A stretch of 64,000 nucleotides of DNA from an uncultured Pseudophaeobacter sp. (GTDB lineage Bacteria > Pseudomonadota > Alphaproteobacteria > Rhodobacterales > Rhodobacteraceae), in assembly GCA_905479575.1 (NCBI GenBank), contig CAJQNB010000007.1, forward strand, positions 1 through 64,000, given 5' to 3'. Made by a program: the position numbers and the translations under genes. The notes beneath the pieces were generated by a model that was given only the letters and a program-made list of their open reading frames with translations, had not been told where the DNA came from and searched no databases. Every line of letters begins with the position of its first letter. The first letter of the stretch is position 1. Positions 17,726 through 26,289 of this stretch are shown in pieces.

Positions 17726-18679
17726 TTACTCCAAACCCAGCCGTTTCATTCGCCGATACAGCGTCGCGCGGCCAATGCCTAGCTGGCGGGCCGCCTGTGA
17801 GACATTGCCGTCAGAGCGCGCCAGTGCCCGCACCACTGCGGCGTGTTCGGCTTTTTCAAAGCCTGTGGGCCCGTCCTCGCGTCCAAGAATGTCAGCGGCG
17901 GGGCGGGGCGTCAGGGCGCCTGTCATCGCCAGACCAAACACCCGGCGGGCCTCGCGGGTGGCGCCGACAATCAGGTCATGGGCATCAACCGCCAACAGCG
18001 TCGCAGCCTCGGCATCGTCGCTTTCGGCAACAATTATGCGGGTGCGGTCATAGGCGGCGCGAAAATTGGCCTCCTCAATGGCCCGTGCGGTCTGGCAAAC
18101 CTGGGCTGCGATCAGCCGGTTAAAGGCCTCTGTTTGATCGGCCCGGGCAGAGGAGACATCCAGCGCCGCCACAATCTGCCCCTCTGGCCCATAGATCGGG
18201 GCATCAATGCAGCTCATGGCAGTGTTTCGCGCATAGAAATGTTCGTCGCGATGGATAATCACCCGCCGCTGTTCTGTCAGGCAGGTGCCGATGCCATTGG
18301 TGCCTTCGCGCTCTTCGCTCCAATCGGCGCCGATGCACAGCCCCCAGGATTCAAAGACCGGGGCGTCTGCCTCGGCAACCCGCTGATCCAGAACCACCCC
18401 ATCATCATCGGTCAACAGCACAGCGCAGCCGGACTGCCCAACCAGCGAGAACAGACTGTCCAGCCTTGGCGCTGATACGGTCATGAATGTCTCGAGCACT
18501 TCCTGCCGTTCGCGAAGGTGGGTGCTATCAATGCGTTCTGGCCCCCGGTTTTCAGCAGGGTCGAGTCCGTGTTTGTCTGCCGAACGTCTCCAGCTTGCCG
18601 CCAGCCTAGAGCGGGCAGCAGCCGAGGCGGAATTTGTGACGCCCAAGACTTTTTCAACATGTGCCAACTTGCCAAGCAT
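17726..18679 (-). CDS. AcoR-like regulator: GAF domain plus Fis-type HTH, no AAA+ domain
   Basis: The 317-residue regulator begins with the SRLAASWRRSADKHGLDP segment seen in AcoR-type activators. A GAF sensor follows (about residues 80-200, including GVVLDQRVAEADAP and EREGTNGIGTCL), then a C-terminal Fis-like helix-turn-helix (DGNVSQAARQLGIGRATLYRRMKRLGLE). The central sigma-54-activating ATPase domain of full AcoR, about 240 residues, is missing. It therefore cannot drive sigma-54 open-complex formation itself and probably works with ordinary sigma-70 polymerase or as a repressor. A GGGGGAGG site precedes the ATG. It is the likely regulator of the downstream aldehyde dehydrogenase. Confidence 0.85.
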   Translation of the reverse strand: MLGKLAHVEKVLGVTNSASAAARSRLAASWRRSADKHGLDPAENRGPERIDSTHLRERQEVLETFMTVSAPRLDSLFSLVGQSGCAVLLTDDDGVVLDQRVAEADAPVFESWGLCIGADWSEEREGTNGIGTCLTEQRRVIIHRDEHFYARNTAMSCIDAPIYGPEGQIVAALDVSSARADQTEAFNRLIAAQVCQTARAIEEANFRAAYDRTRIIVAESDDAEAATLLAVDAHDLIVGATREARRVFGLAMTGALTPRPAADILGREDGPTGFEKAEHAAVVRALARSDGNVSQAARQLGIGRATLYRRMKRLGLE

Positions 18680-19030
18680 GGTGCCTCCCCCCCCTCGGAA
18701 TGTCGGAATTCTTTTATAAGCTACGTCAACTTGCCCGCCGCGACAATCTCTGTGCCCGCGGCTACATTTGAGCGGGGGAAAGGGGGGATTTGGCCTGCAC
18801 GGATAGATTGCACATGGGGCGGGGGCTGGCCTTGCAAAAAATTGCCTCTGTCGAGTGAAACCGGAAATGTACTCTTGAAACGAAACGAGAGCAGTCGCAT
18901 ATTTTGAGTGCTTGTGTTTCTCTATGTCGACCTGCTGCCTCCGGAATAACGGCGTTCAGTCTTCGATCCAGACTCAACAACGCCGGGCTGTCGCACTCCT
19001 GCGGACAGCAATTTTTAGGGAGTATACGGA
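18680..19030. other. Divergent regulatory region and long 5' leader of the cold-shock gene
   Basis: No gene is seen in these 351 bases. The right part should contain the untranslated leader of the cold-shock gene. An imperfect hairpin, GCTGTCGCA...TGCGGACAGC at about 18989-19011, lies just before its AGGGAG ribosome site and could act in temperature-dependent translation, as leaders of csp mRNAs often do. Confidence 0.35.
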
Positions 19031-19237
19031 ATGGCTACTGGCACCGTAAAATGGTTCAACTCTACCAAAGGCTTTGGCTTTATCGCGCCCGATGGCGGCA
19101 GCAAGGATGTGTTTGTGCACATCTCTGCGGTTGAGCGCTCTGGCCTGACTGGTCTGGCCGACAATCAAAAAGTGTCCTTCGACATCGAGCCCGGCCGGGA
19201 TGGCCGTGAGGCTGCGGTCAATCTGGCACTGCTCTGA
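19031..19237 (+). CDS. Cold-shock protein, CspA family
   Basis: This 68-residue single-stranded nucleic-acid-binding protein is one OB-fold domain. RNP1 is KGFGFI and RNP2 is VFVHIS, with the usual start [24 protein letters not shown] is nine bases upstream of the ATG. It acts as an RNA chaperone. It stands alone, with a strong terminator about 30 bases downstream and a GntR gene convergent beyond that. Roseobacters carry several paralogues, so a specific csp letter is not assigned. Confidence 0.95.
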   Translation: MATGTVKWFNSTKGFGFIAPDGGSKDVFVHISAVERSGLTGLADNQKVSFDIEPGRDGREAAVNLALL

Positions 19238-19268
19238 CCTGATCCCCCACCAAGGGGTGAATACTGTG

Positions 19269-19304
19269 AAACGCGCTCTCTGGGAACAGGGGGCGCGTTT
19301 TGCT
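19269..19304 (+). terminator. Hairpin terminator after the cold-shock gene
   Basis: AAACGCGC (19269-19276) pairs perfectly with GCGCGTTT (19293-19300), followed by TGCTTT. It lies between two convergent genes and may serve both. Confidence 0.7.
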
Positions 19305-19332
19305 TTGAGCAGGCCATTCAGTGTCGGCGGGT

Positions 19333-19995
19333 TCAGCGCAGGCTGTTGATGTTCTGGATCAGCGATTCCCTAGCGCCAGAGATATGAAGCCGCGTCAGTT
19401 CGGCAGCTTGGGTGGCATTGCCGGCCAGGCAGGCCTCCCAGATGGCGATATGTTCTTGGTTGGCGCGTTCCATCCCGTTCGACATCACCAGTTGCGCCCG
19501 CAGGTAGCGGTCAATCCGGTCCATGGCATTGTCGATGACATCCAGATGGTATTGCAGCCCGCTGGCCCGGTAGAGGGTTGAATGGAAATCCCGGTTGAGA
19601 TCTCCCCAGCTCATCGGGTCCGCCGAGGCCGAGAACGCCGCCCAGGAGGCGCGGGCGGTTTCGAGTGTTTCGGCCGACATCAAGGGCACGGCGCGGCGGA
19701 TCACTTCGGGTTCGATCAAGGCCCGGAAATCAAATATTTCCTCGGCTTCGGTGGCAGAAAGCCCAGAAACAACAGCGCCTTTGTAGCGCTGGGTTTTGAC
19801 CAGACCCTGTTCTTCCAGACGGGAGATCGCCTCGCGCACGGGGATTCGACTGGTGTTGAACAGCCGGGCAATTTCATCCTGGCGCAGGGGCTCCCCCTCT
19901 TTGACGTCGCCCTCGATGATGGCTTTGCGCAGGGCCTCAAACACGATTGAGGACGCCGAAGCGGTTTTTGAAATATCGACGGAATTCAACTTCAT
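19333..19995 (-). CDS. GntR-family (FCD) transcriptional regulator, likely of hydroxyproline genes
   Basis: The 220-residue regulator has an N-terminal winged HTH (EGEPLRQDEIARLFNTSRIPVREAISRLEEQGLV, residues about 38-72) and a C-terminal all-helical FCD ligand domain. The metal-site pattern is visible as DLNRDFHSTLYRASG and later EHIAIWEACLAGN. FCD regulators usually repress catabolic genes and are released by a pathway acid. It is divergent from the hydroxyproline genes starting at 20228, and a perfect palindrome lies between them. Local control of that cluster is the simplest reading. Confidence 0.88.
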   Translation of the reverse strand: MKLNSVDISKTASASSIVFEALRKAIIEGDVKEGEPLRQDEIARLFNTSRIPVREAISRLEEQGLVKTQRYKGAVVSGLSATEAEEIFDFRALIEPEVIRRAVPLMSAETLETARASWAAFSASADPMSWGDLNRDFHSTLYRASGLQYHLDVIDNAMDRIDRYLRAQLVMSNGMERANQEHIAIWEACLAGNATQAAELTRLHISGARESLIQNINSLR

Positions 19996-20068
19996 AGGGC
20001 ACTCCTCCTGCAGTGTTCATAGCGCTATTTCCTTGCTGAGGAAAGTTGCGTAAGAAAATATATTGTAA

Positions 20069-20080
20069 ATTGGATCCAAT
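20069..20080. promoter_or_regulatory. Palindrome, candidate GntR operator
   Basis: ATTGGATCCAAT is a perfect 12-bp palindrome in the intergenic region between the GntR gene and the hydroxyproline genes, within an AT-rich stretch suitable for a promoter. FCD-type GntR proteins often bind such short palindromes. Confidence 0.5.
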
Positions 20081-20227
20081 ATGAAATAGAACGGCGCAGG
20101 CGCCACCACAGCAACTGCCGCTTTCCTGCTCCATTCACGGCCCTCAAGGCTGGTTCCAGAGCAGGGAAGGGGGCTTTGGTGCCTGTCACTCTTCGGCCGC
20201 AGAGGCTGGTTCTGAAAGGAAAAGACC

Positions 20228-21178
20228 ATGAGCAAAAATATCTTCTCCGGCTGCATCCCGGCCCTGATGACCCCCTGTACTGCGGATCGCCGCCCGGACT
20301 TTGATGCGCTGGTGCGCTCGGGGCAGGAGCTGATTGCGGCAGGCATGTCGGCGGTGGTGTATTGTGGCTCGATGGGCGATTGGCCACTGCTGACGGATGC
20401 GGACCGCATGCAGGGTGTGGCGCATCTGGTGGCTGCCGGGGTGCCAACTATCGTCGGCACCGGCGCGGTGAACAGTAAACTGGCAGCAGCGCATGCCGCC
20501 CATGCGGCGGAGGTTGGCGCCCAGGGGCTGATGGTTATCCCGCGCGTTCTGTCACGGGGATCCTCCAGCGCTGCACAAAAGGCCCATTTCAAGGCGGTTC
20601 TTGCAGCGGCCCCGGACTTGCCGGCGGTGATCTACAACAGCCCTTACTACGGCTTTGCCACCCGGGCGGAGTTGTTCTTTGCTCTGCGCGCAGAGCACGC
20701 CAACCTGGTGGGATTCAAGGAATTTGGCGGCGCCGATGATCTGCGCTATGCGGCTGAAAACATCACCGGACATGATGACAGCGTCACTTTGATGATTGGG
20801 GTGGATACCACCGTTTTCCATGGTTTTGTGAACTGCGGTGCCGCCGGGGCCATTACCGGGATTGGCAACGCCCTGCCGCGCGAAGTGCTGCATCTGGTGG
20901 CGCTGTGTCAGCGGGCCGCTGCGGGCGATGTCGGGGCGCGGCAGCGGGCGAAAGAGCTGGAAGCGGCGCTTGGCGTGCTGTCGTCCTTTGATGAAGGACC
21001 GGATCTGGTGCTTTATTATAAACACCTCATGGTGCTGAACGGTGACAGCGCATACAGCCTGCACTTTAATGACAGCGACGCGCTCACCGAGAGCCAGCGC
21101 AGCTATGTCGAGACGCAATATACCCTGTTCAAGACATGGTATGCAGACTGGGCCCTGCAGTCCGATACTGCCGCCTGA
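20228..21178 (+). CDS. DapA-family protein, probable 1-pyrroline-4-hydroxy-2-carboxylate deaminase
   Basis: This 316-residue DapA-superfamily protein has the Schiff-base Lys in LVGFKEFGGADD and the catalytic Tyr in AVIYNSPYYG. The usual GTTGE motif is replaced by CGSMGDWPLL, as in the hydroxyproline-pathway branch. In that pathway it would deaminate 1-pyrroline-4-hydroxy-2-carboxylate to 2-ketoglutarate semialdehyde (LhpC/HypD in other bacteria). The hydroxyproline epimerase gene follows two bases after its stop, and the semialdehyde dehydrogenase and D-amino-acid oxidoreductase come next, so context is strong. Reaction assignment rests on neighbours rather than on a diagnostic residue. Confidence 0.8.
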   Translation: MSKNIFSGCIPALMTPCTADRRPDFDALVRSGQELIAAGMSAVVYCGSMGDWPLLTDADRMQGVAHLVAAGVPTIVGTGAVNSKLAAAHAAHAAEVGAQGLMVIPRVLSRGSSSAAQKAHFKAVLAAAPDLPAVIYNSPYYGFATRAELFFALRAEHANLVGFKEFGGADDLRYAAENITGHDDSVTLMIGVDTTVFHGFVNCGAAGAITGIGNALPREVLHLVALCQRAAAGDVGARQRAKELEAALGVLSSFDEGPDLVLYYKHLMVLNGDSAYSLHFNDSDALTESQRSYVETQYTLFKTWYADWALQSDTAA

Positions 21179-21180
21179 CC

Positions 21181-22113
21181 ATGCGGGTGATCGACAGTCA
21201 CACCGCCGGAGAACCCACGCGTGTGATCCTGAGCGGTGGCCCGGAGCTTGGATCCGGGTCGCTGGCGGAGCGCGCCGCAAGGTTGTGGCGAGACCACAGC
21301 GAATTCTGCGCCTCTGTCCTGCTGGAGCCGCGCGGTCACGACGCCATGGTGGGGGCGCTGTTGCTGCCTCCACAGGACCGGGACTGTGTCGCGGCGGTGA
21401 TCTACTTCAACCCGGCTGGCACTCTGGGCATGTGTGGCCATGCCACCATTGGTGTGCTGGTGACGCTGTACCATTTGGGACGAATTGATCTGGGCCTGCA
21501 CCGGCTTGAAACCCCGGTCGGGGTGGTCGAGGTGGACCTGATTTCCCCAAATCGGGCGGTGGTGGAAAATGTCGCCAGCTATCGCCAGTCCAAATCCGTC
21601 TCGCTAGAGCTGCCAGGGCTGGGGGGGATCATCGGGGATGTCGCCTGGGGCGGCAATTGGTTTTTTCTCACCCCTGATTGCCCGGTGGCCCTGGAGGCGG
21701 CAAACATCGCAGCGCTGACCACAGCGGCCCTGGCTATTCGCGACGCCCTCTGGGTGGGTGGGATTACCGGGGCCAGGGGCGCCAGGATCGATCATGTGGA
21801 ATTTATCTCTGCGCCACAATCCCCCCAAAGCCATGGGCGCAACTTTGTGCTGTGCCCCGGAGGGGCCTATGATCGTTCGCCCTGCGGGACCGGCTGTTCT
21901 GCCAAACTGGCCTGTCTTGCCGAGGATGGCCTGCTGGAACCAGGAACCGCCTGGATTCAAGAGAGCATCATCGGCAGCACTTACACCCTCAGGTATCGCC
22001 GCAATGGCGCGGGTCAGGTGATCCCACAGATCGAGGGCGCGGCGCATGTCACCGCTGACACAACCCTGATTTTTGCAGAAAACGACCCCTATCGCAGCGG
22101 CATTCAGCTCTGA
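21181..22113 (+). CDS. 4-hydroxyproline 2-epimerase (proline racemase family)
   Basis: The product has 310 residues from the ATG at 21181. The N-terminus MRVIDSHTAGEPTRVI is characteristic. Both catalytic cysteines of a two-base epimerase are present, Cys85 in GMCGHATIG and Cys235 in SPCGTGCSAK; dehydratase relatives have Ser or Thr at the first site. It should interconvert trans-4-hydroxy-L-proline and cis-4-hydroxy-D-proline, the first step of the pathway encoded here. A longer frame reaches back into the upstream gene, but the ATG two bases after that gene's stop matches the family N-terminus exactly. Confidence 0.9.
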   Translation: MRVIDSHTAGEPTRVILSGGPELGSGSLAERAARLWRDHSEFCASVLLEPRGHDAMVGALLLPPQDRDCVAAVIYFNPAGTLGMCGHATIGVLVTLYHLGRIDLGLHRLETPVGVVEVDLISPNRAVVENVASYRQSKSVSLELPGLGGIIGDVAWGGNWFFLTPDCPVALEAANIAALTTAALAIRDALWVGGITGARGARIDHVEFISAPQSPQSHGRNFVLCPGGAYDRSPCGTGCSAKLACLAEDGLLEPGTAWIQESIIGSTYTLRYRRNGAGQVIPQIEGAAHVTADTTLIFAENDPYRSGIQL

Positions 22114-22138
22114 AAACAGGTCAAAACTCAAAGGACAT

Positions 22139-23575
22139 ATGACTATGGACTACACAAATCTGATTGCCGGTAGCTGGGAAAACACCAGTGATGGCTGCGC
22201 CAATGTAAACCCGTCGGATATTACCGACGTTATTGGCATGGCGGCACTCAGCGAGACCGCCGACATGGATCGCGCCGTTGCCAGTGCCCGAACTGCCGCC
22301 GCCGATTGGGCGCAGGCCACGCCGCAGATGCGCTTTGACGTGCTGGATTTCATCGGCAGCGAGATCCTGGCCCGCCAGGCTGAGCTGGGGCAGCTGTTGT
22401 CACGCGAAGAGGGCAAGACCCTCCCCGAAGGCATTGGCGAGGCAGCGCGTGCGGGACAGATCTTTAAATTTTTTGCCGGCGAATGCCTGCGCCAGACCGG
22501 TGATCGCTTGGCCTCGGTCCGCCCCGGTGTCGAGGTCGATGTGACCCGCGCGCCGGTGGGAGTTGTCGGACTGATCACACCATGGAATTTCCCCATCGCC
22601 ATCCCCGCCTGGAAGATTGCGCCGGCTCTGGCCTATGGCAATGCCGTGGTGCTAAAGCCCGCCGAGCTCACCCCCGGCTGTGCCTGGGCCCTGGCGGAAA
22701 TCATCTCGCGCTCTGGACTGCCTGAAGGTGTGTTCAACATCGTCTTTGGTAAGGGGGCAAGTGTCGGCCAGCATCTGGTGGACCACCCTGATGTCGATGC
22801 GGTGTCCTTTACCGGCTCGGTGCCGACGGGCCGCGCAATTGCGTCCTCCTGTGCCAAGACCCTGAAAAAGGTGCAGCTGGAAATGGGCGGCAAAAACCCC
22901 ATGGTGGTGCTGGATGATGCTGATCTGGATCTGGCGGTTGCGGCCTGTCTGAACGGGGCCTTCTTCTCCACTGGCCAGCGCTGCACCGCCTCGTCCCGTT
23001 TGATCGTTACCGAGGGCATCCATGATCGGTTTGTCGCCGCCTTGACCACCGCGATGCAGGGGCTGAAAGTTGGAAATGCGCTGGAGGCGGGCATTCAGAT
23101 GGGGCCAGTGGTGGATGCGCGACAGCTGGAGCAGAACCTGTCCTATCTGAAGATCGCAGCTGACGAGGGCGGCACTGTCATTGGTGGGGAGCGCCTGACT
23201 CTGGCGCAGGAGGGCTTTTACATGGCGCCTGCCTTGGTGAGTGAGACCAGCAACGACATGCGCATCAACCGCGAAGAGGTTTTTGGCCCGGTGGCCTCGG
23301 TCCTGCGGGCGCGCGACTATAATGAGGCGCTGGCGCTGGCCAATGACAGCGCCTTTGGTCTGAGCGCAGGAATTTGCACCACCTCGCTGAAACAGGCGAG
23401 CCATTTCAAGGTAAATGCTGAAGCGGGCATGGTGATGGTCAATCTGCCCACCGCCGGGGTGGATTACCACGTGCCCTTTGGCGGCAGCAAAGGATCCAGC
23501 TATGGCGCCCGCGAACAGGGCTCTTATGCTGCTGAATTCTACACGCGGGTAAAGACGGCCTATACACTGCCCTGA
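22139..23575 (+). CDS. 2-ketoglutarate semialdehyde dehydrogenase
   Basis: This 478-residue aldehyde dehydrogenase makes 2-oxoglutarate, the final step of hydroxyproline breakdown. TPWNFPIAIPAWKIAPALAYGN, LEMGGKNPMVVLDDADLD and the catalytic Cys282 in TGQRCTASS are visible. The start is the ATG at 22139 with AAAGGA just before it; an open frame runs back into the epimerase gene but lacks such a site. A paralogue lies at 13208-14671 in a different operon. The DapA-family gene, epimerase and D-amino-acid oxidoreductase around it make the substrate assignment fairly safe. Confidence 0.88.
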   Translation: MTMDYTNLIAGSWENTSDGCANVNPSDITDVIGMAALSETADMDRAVASARTAAADWAQATPQMRFDVLDFIGSEILARQAELGQLLSREEGKTLPEGIGEAARAGQIFKFFAGECLRQTGDRLASVRPGVEVDVTRAPVGVVGLITPWNFPIAIPAWKIAPALAYGNAVVLKPAELTPGCAWALAEIISRSGLPEGVFNIVFGKGASVGQHLVDHPDVDAVSFTGSVPTGRAIASSCAKTLKKVQLEMGGKNPMVVLDDADLDLAVAACLNGAFFSTGQRCTASSRLIVTEGIHDRFVAALTTAMQGLKVGNALEAGIQMGPVVDARQLEQNLSYLKIAADEGGTVIGGERLTLAQEGFYMAPALVSETSNDMRINREEVFGPVASVLRARDYNEALALANDSAFGLSAGICTTSLKQASHFKVNAEAGMVMVNLPTAGVDYHVPFGGSKGSSYGAREQGSYAAEFYTRVKTAYTLP

Positions 23576-23591
23576 CATCGCGAGATAACCC

Positions 23592-23621
23592 CACTACAGG
23601 CACCGGGATGTGCCTGTAGTG
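23592..23621 (+). terminator. Strong hairpin between the dehydrogenase and oxidoreductase genes
   Basis: CACTACAGGCA (23592-23602) pairs perfectly with TGCCTGTAGTG (23611-23621). There is no long T-run after it, so it may be a partial terminator or an mRNA-processing or stability structure inside the operon. Confidence 0.5.
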
Positions 23622-23647
23622 ATTTGGCACAACGTGAGAGGCATCCG

Positions 23648-24922
23648 ATGGGCAAAGCGGCGGCGACAAAAGCGTCTTCTCAGGGTAGCATGACGATTGC
23701 TGTGATTGGTGCTGGCATTGTCGGGGTGAGCACTGCGTTGCGCCTGCAAAGTCTCGGCCATCAGGTGACGATCTATGATCGCAAAGGGCTGGCAGCAGAG
23801 GCGTCGGCGGGCAATGCCGGGGCCTTTGCCTTTAGTGAAATCATTCCACTGGCGACGCCGGGGATGATGCGCAAGGCCCCCAAATGGCTGCTGGATCCCA
23901 TGGGGCCGTTGTCGATCCCGCCGCGCTATGCCCTGCAGCTGGCGCCCTGGCTGCTGCGGTTCTGGCGGGCCAGTTGGCGCGATCGTTACACCGCGTCCAT
24001 GGCGGCGCAATCGGCGTTGATGGGGCTGGCACGGGCGGCGTTGGAGCGTCAGATCAGCGATGCGGATGGCGAATTTCTGATCCAGCGCGATGGCCAGTTG
24101 CAACTGTTTGAGGGCGAAAAACAATACCGGGCCAGCCTGCCAGCCTGGGAGGCCCGTGGTCAGGCCGGTATTCGCTATGAGCTGCTGCAAAATCCGGATG
24201 AAATCGCCGAGATACAACCGGGATTGAGCCGACAATTCACCCATGCTGGCTATACGCCGGACTGGATAAACACGGTGGACCCAAAGACCTGGTGCGAATA
24301 CCTGGCCGGGCAGTTCATGGCGCGCGGTGGTCGTATCGAGGTTCAGGAAGTCAAAGGGCTGAGTGCGGACCGGGGGTCGGTCTCGCTGGATTTGGGCAGT
24401 CACAGGGTTACCCCGGACCGCGTGGTCCTTGCCGCCGGCGCCTGGTCACATCAGTTGGCACGGGGCCTCGGGGATGCGCTGCCGCTGGAAACCGAACGCG
24501 GCTATAACACCACCCTGCCTGCCGGGGCCTTTGACCTTAGAACCCATGTGACCTTTGGCAGCCACGGATTTGTTGCCAGCCGGATCAATGGCGGCGTGCG
24601 TATTGGCGGCGCGGTAGAGCTGGGCGGCTTGAAACTGCCGCCCAATTTCAAACGCGCTGATGTGCTGCTGAAAAAGGCCTGCCGCTTTATGCCGGAGCTG
24701 GATTGCACGAGCGGCACCCAGTGGATGGGGTTCCGTCCCTCCATGCCCGACAGCCTGCCGGTGATTGGCGCCTCCTCCGCTTCAGATGCGGTGATCTATG
24801 CCTTTGGCCATGGTCATCTGGGCCTCACCCAATCGGCGGCGACGGCGGAATTGGTGGCGGACCTGGTGATGGCCCGCCCACCTGAAATCTCGCTTGCGGC
24901 GTTGTCCCCGCAACGGTTCTAA
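23648..24922 (+). CDS. FAD-dependent D-amino-acid oxidoreductase, probable D-hydroxyproline dehydrogenase
   Basis: This is a DAO-fold flavoprotein of 424 residues from the ATG at 23648, which has GAGAGG at good spacing. The dinucleotide motif is IGAGIVGVSTALRLQ, and the FAD-return segment near the C-terminus is FGHGHLGLTQSAATAELVADL. It resembles DadA-type dehydrogenases. In this cluster it would oxidise cis-4-hydroxy-D-proline to 1-pyrroline-4-hydroxy-2-carboxylate, passing electrons to the respiratory chain or to oxygen. It follows the dehydrogenase gene after a hairpin of 70 bases. Some FAD oxidoreductases of this group act on other D-amino acids. Confidence 0.82.
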   Translation: MGKAAATKASSQGSMTIAVIGAGIVGVSTALRLQSLGHQVTIYDRKGLAAEASAGNAGAFAFSEIIPLATPGMMRKAPKWLLDPMGPLSIPPRYALQLAPWLLRFWRASWRDRYTASMAAQSALMGLARAALERQISDADGEFLIQRDGQLQLFEGEKQYRASLPAWEARGQAGIRYELLQNPDEIAEIQPGLSRQFTHAGYTPDWINTVDPKTWCEYLAGQFMARGGRIEVQEVKGLSADRGSVSLDLGSHRVTPDRVVLAAGAWSHQLARGLGDALPLETERGYNTTLPAGAFDLRTHVTFGSHGFVASRINGGVRIGGAVELGGLKLPPNFKRADVLLKKACRFMPELDCTSGTQWMGFRPSMPDSLPVIGASSASDAVIYAFGHGHLGLTQSAATAELVADLVMARPPEISLAALSPQRF

Positions 24923-24952
24923 CCGGTGTAATAGATGGTCTTTAGGCCGCGC

Positions 24953-26164
24953 TCAGGCGGCCTGTTCCTGCACAAACTCCAGGGATTGTTCCAGATCCTG
25001 CAGGATATCAGCGACATTTTCCAATCCGGCAGACAGCCGCACCAGGCCTTCGGTGATGCCATGTTCGGCACGCTCATCCGGCGTATAGGTGGAATGGGTC
25101 ATTGAGGCTGGGTGCTGGATCAGCGTTTCCGCATCCCCCAGCGACACTGCGCGGGTGATCATTGTGAGCCGGTTCATCATCGCCCGCCCCGCGGGCAAGC
25201 CGCCTTTTAGTTCAAAGGCAATCATGCCGCCGGGTAGGGCCATCTGGCGACAGGCCAGGTCATAGTGATCAAAGCTGGGCAGGCCGGGGTAGTGAACTGT
25301 GGCCACGGCCGGATGTGCCTCTAGCCAATCGGCGATTTCGGCGGCGGTGCTGCTGTGGCGCTCCATCCGCAGCGCCAGGGTTTTCAGCCCGCGCAGGACC
25401 AGCATCGCATTAAACGGCGCCATGACGGCTCCGGTCATGTCTTTCATACCAGTAAGGCGGATCTCCTGGATTTGTTCGGCCCGCCCGACCAGCAACCCGG
25501 CGACAACGTCCCCATGACCGCCAAGATACTTGGTGGCAGAATGCAGCACCAGATCGGCGCCCAGCTCAATCGGGCGGGTCAGATAGGGGGTGGCATAGGT
25601 GTTATCCACCACAACGGTTGCGCCATGGGCATGGGCAATGCGGCTGGCGCCGGCAATATCAACCAGCCGCATATTGGGGTTGGCCGGGGTTTCAAAATAG
25701 ACCACGCGAGTCTGTGGGCTGATCGCCGCCTGCAGCTGGTCCAGATCTGTCATGTCCACATGGGAAACGGTGATGCCAAATTTCTGCAACCCGTGCCGCA
25801 TAAAGGCAAAGGTGCAGCCATAAAGCGTTTTGTCCACAAGGATTTCGTCACCGGGGCTGAGCAGGGTCCAGAGCGTCGAGGTGATTGCCCCCATGCCTGA
25901 CGACAGCGCCAATCCGGCCTCGGCACCTTCGAGCGTGGCAAGGCGTTGCTCCAACAGATCCAGGGTAGGGTTGGAGATGCGGGAATAGATATGGCCGGGG
26001 CGGTCGCCAGCAAACATTTCGCCACCGCTTTCGGCCGTTTCAAACGCAAAGGTCGAGGTGAGATGCAGCGGCGGCGTCAAGGCGCCCTCATTGGCCTGTG
26101 CATCATAGGCGTGATGAATTGCGCGGGTGGCAAAGCCGGGCGTGGTGTCGGTAGGGTGGGTCAT
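24953..26164 (-). CDS. megL: Methionine gamma-lyase
   Basis: This PLP enzyme of 403 residues splits L-methionine into methanethiol, 2-oxobutyrate and ammonia. The PLP Lys is Lys212 in SATKYLGGHGD, and Tyr60 and Arg62 (HIYSR) bind the phosphate of the neighbouring subunit. Cys117 in TLYGCTFAF is the residue that marks methionine gamma-lyases against cystathionine enzymes, which have other residues there. An Lrp-type regulator gene is divergent 125 bases away with a palindrome between, an arrangement also known for the Pseudomonas mdeA/mdeR pair. Methanethiol metabolism fits a marine sulfur-cycling bacterium. Confidence 0.9.
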   Translation of the reverse strand: MTHPTDTTPGFATRAIHHAYDAQANEGALTPPLHLTSTFAFETAESGGEMFAGDRPGHIYSRISNPTLDLLEQRLATLEGAEAGLALSSGMGAITSTLWTLLSPGDEILVDKTLYGCTFAFMRHGLQKFGITVSHVDMTDLDQLQAAISPQTRVVYFETPANPNMRLVDIAGASRIAHAHGATVVVDNTYATPYLTRPIELGADLVLHSATKYLGGHGDVVAGLLVGRAEQIQEIRLTGMKDMTGAVMAPFNAMLVLRGLKTLALRMERHSSTAAEIADWLEAHPAVATVHYPGLPSFDHYDLACRQMALPGGMIAFELKGGLPAGRAMMNRLTMITRAVSLGDAETLIQHPASMTHSTYTPDERAEHGITEGLVRLSAGLENVADILQDLEQSLEFVQEQAA

Positions 26165-26251
26165 CGCAGGCTCCTGTCGCGGGTCTGGCGCTATGATGCC
26201 CTTGTTATTTCGTGATGAAATTGCGATTTATGCCATGATTTTGGTATCTAC

Positions 26252-26266
26252 TGGCAGAATCTGCCA
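26252..26266. promoter_or_regulatory. Palindrome in the megL/Lrp intergenic region
   Basis: TGGCAGA-A-TCTGCCA is a perfect 7-bp inverted repeat with a one-base centre, located between the divergent megL and Lrp genes and only 23 bp before the Lrp start. It is the likely Lrp-family operator and suggests autoregulation. Confidence 0.5.
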
Positions 26267-26289
26267 ATATTTCGAGGTTGGAGGCTGAT

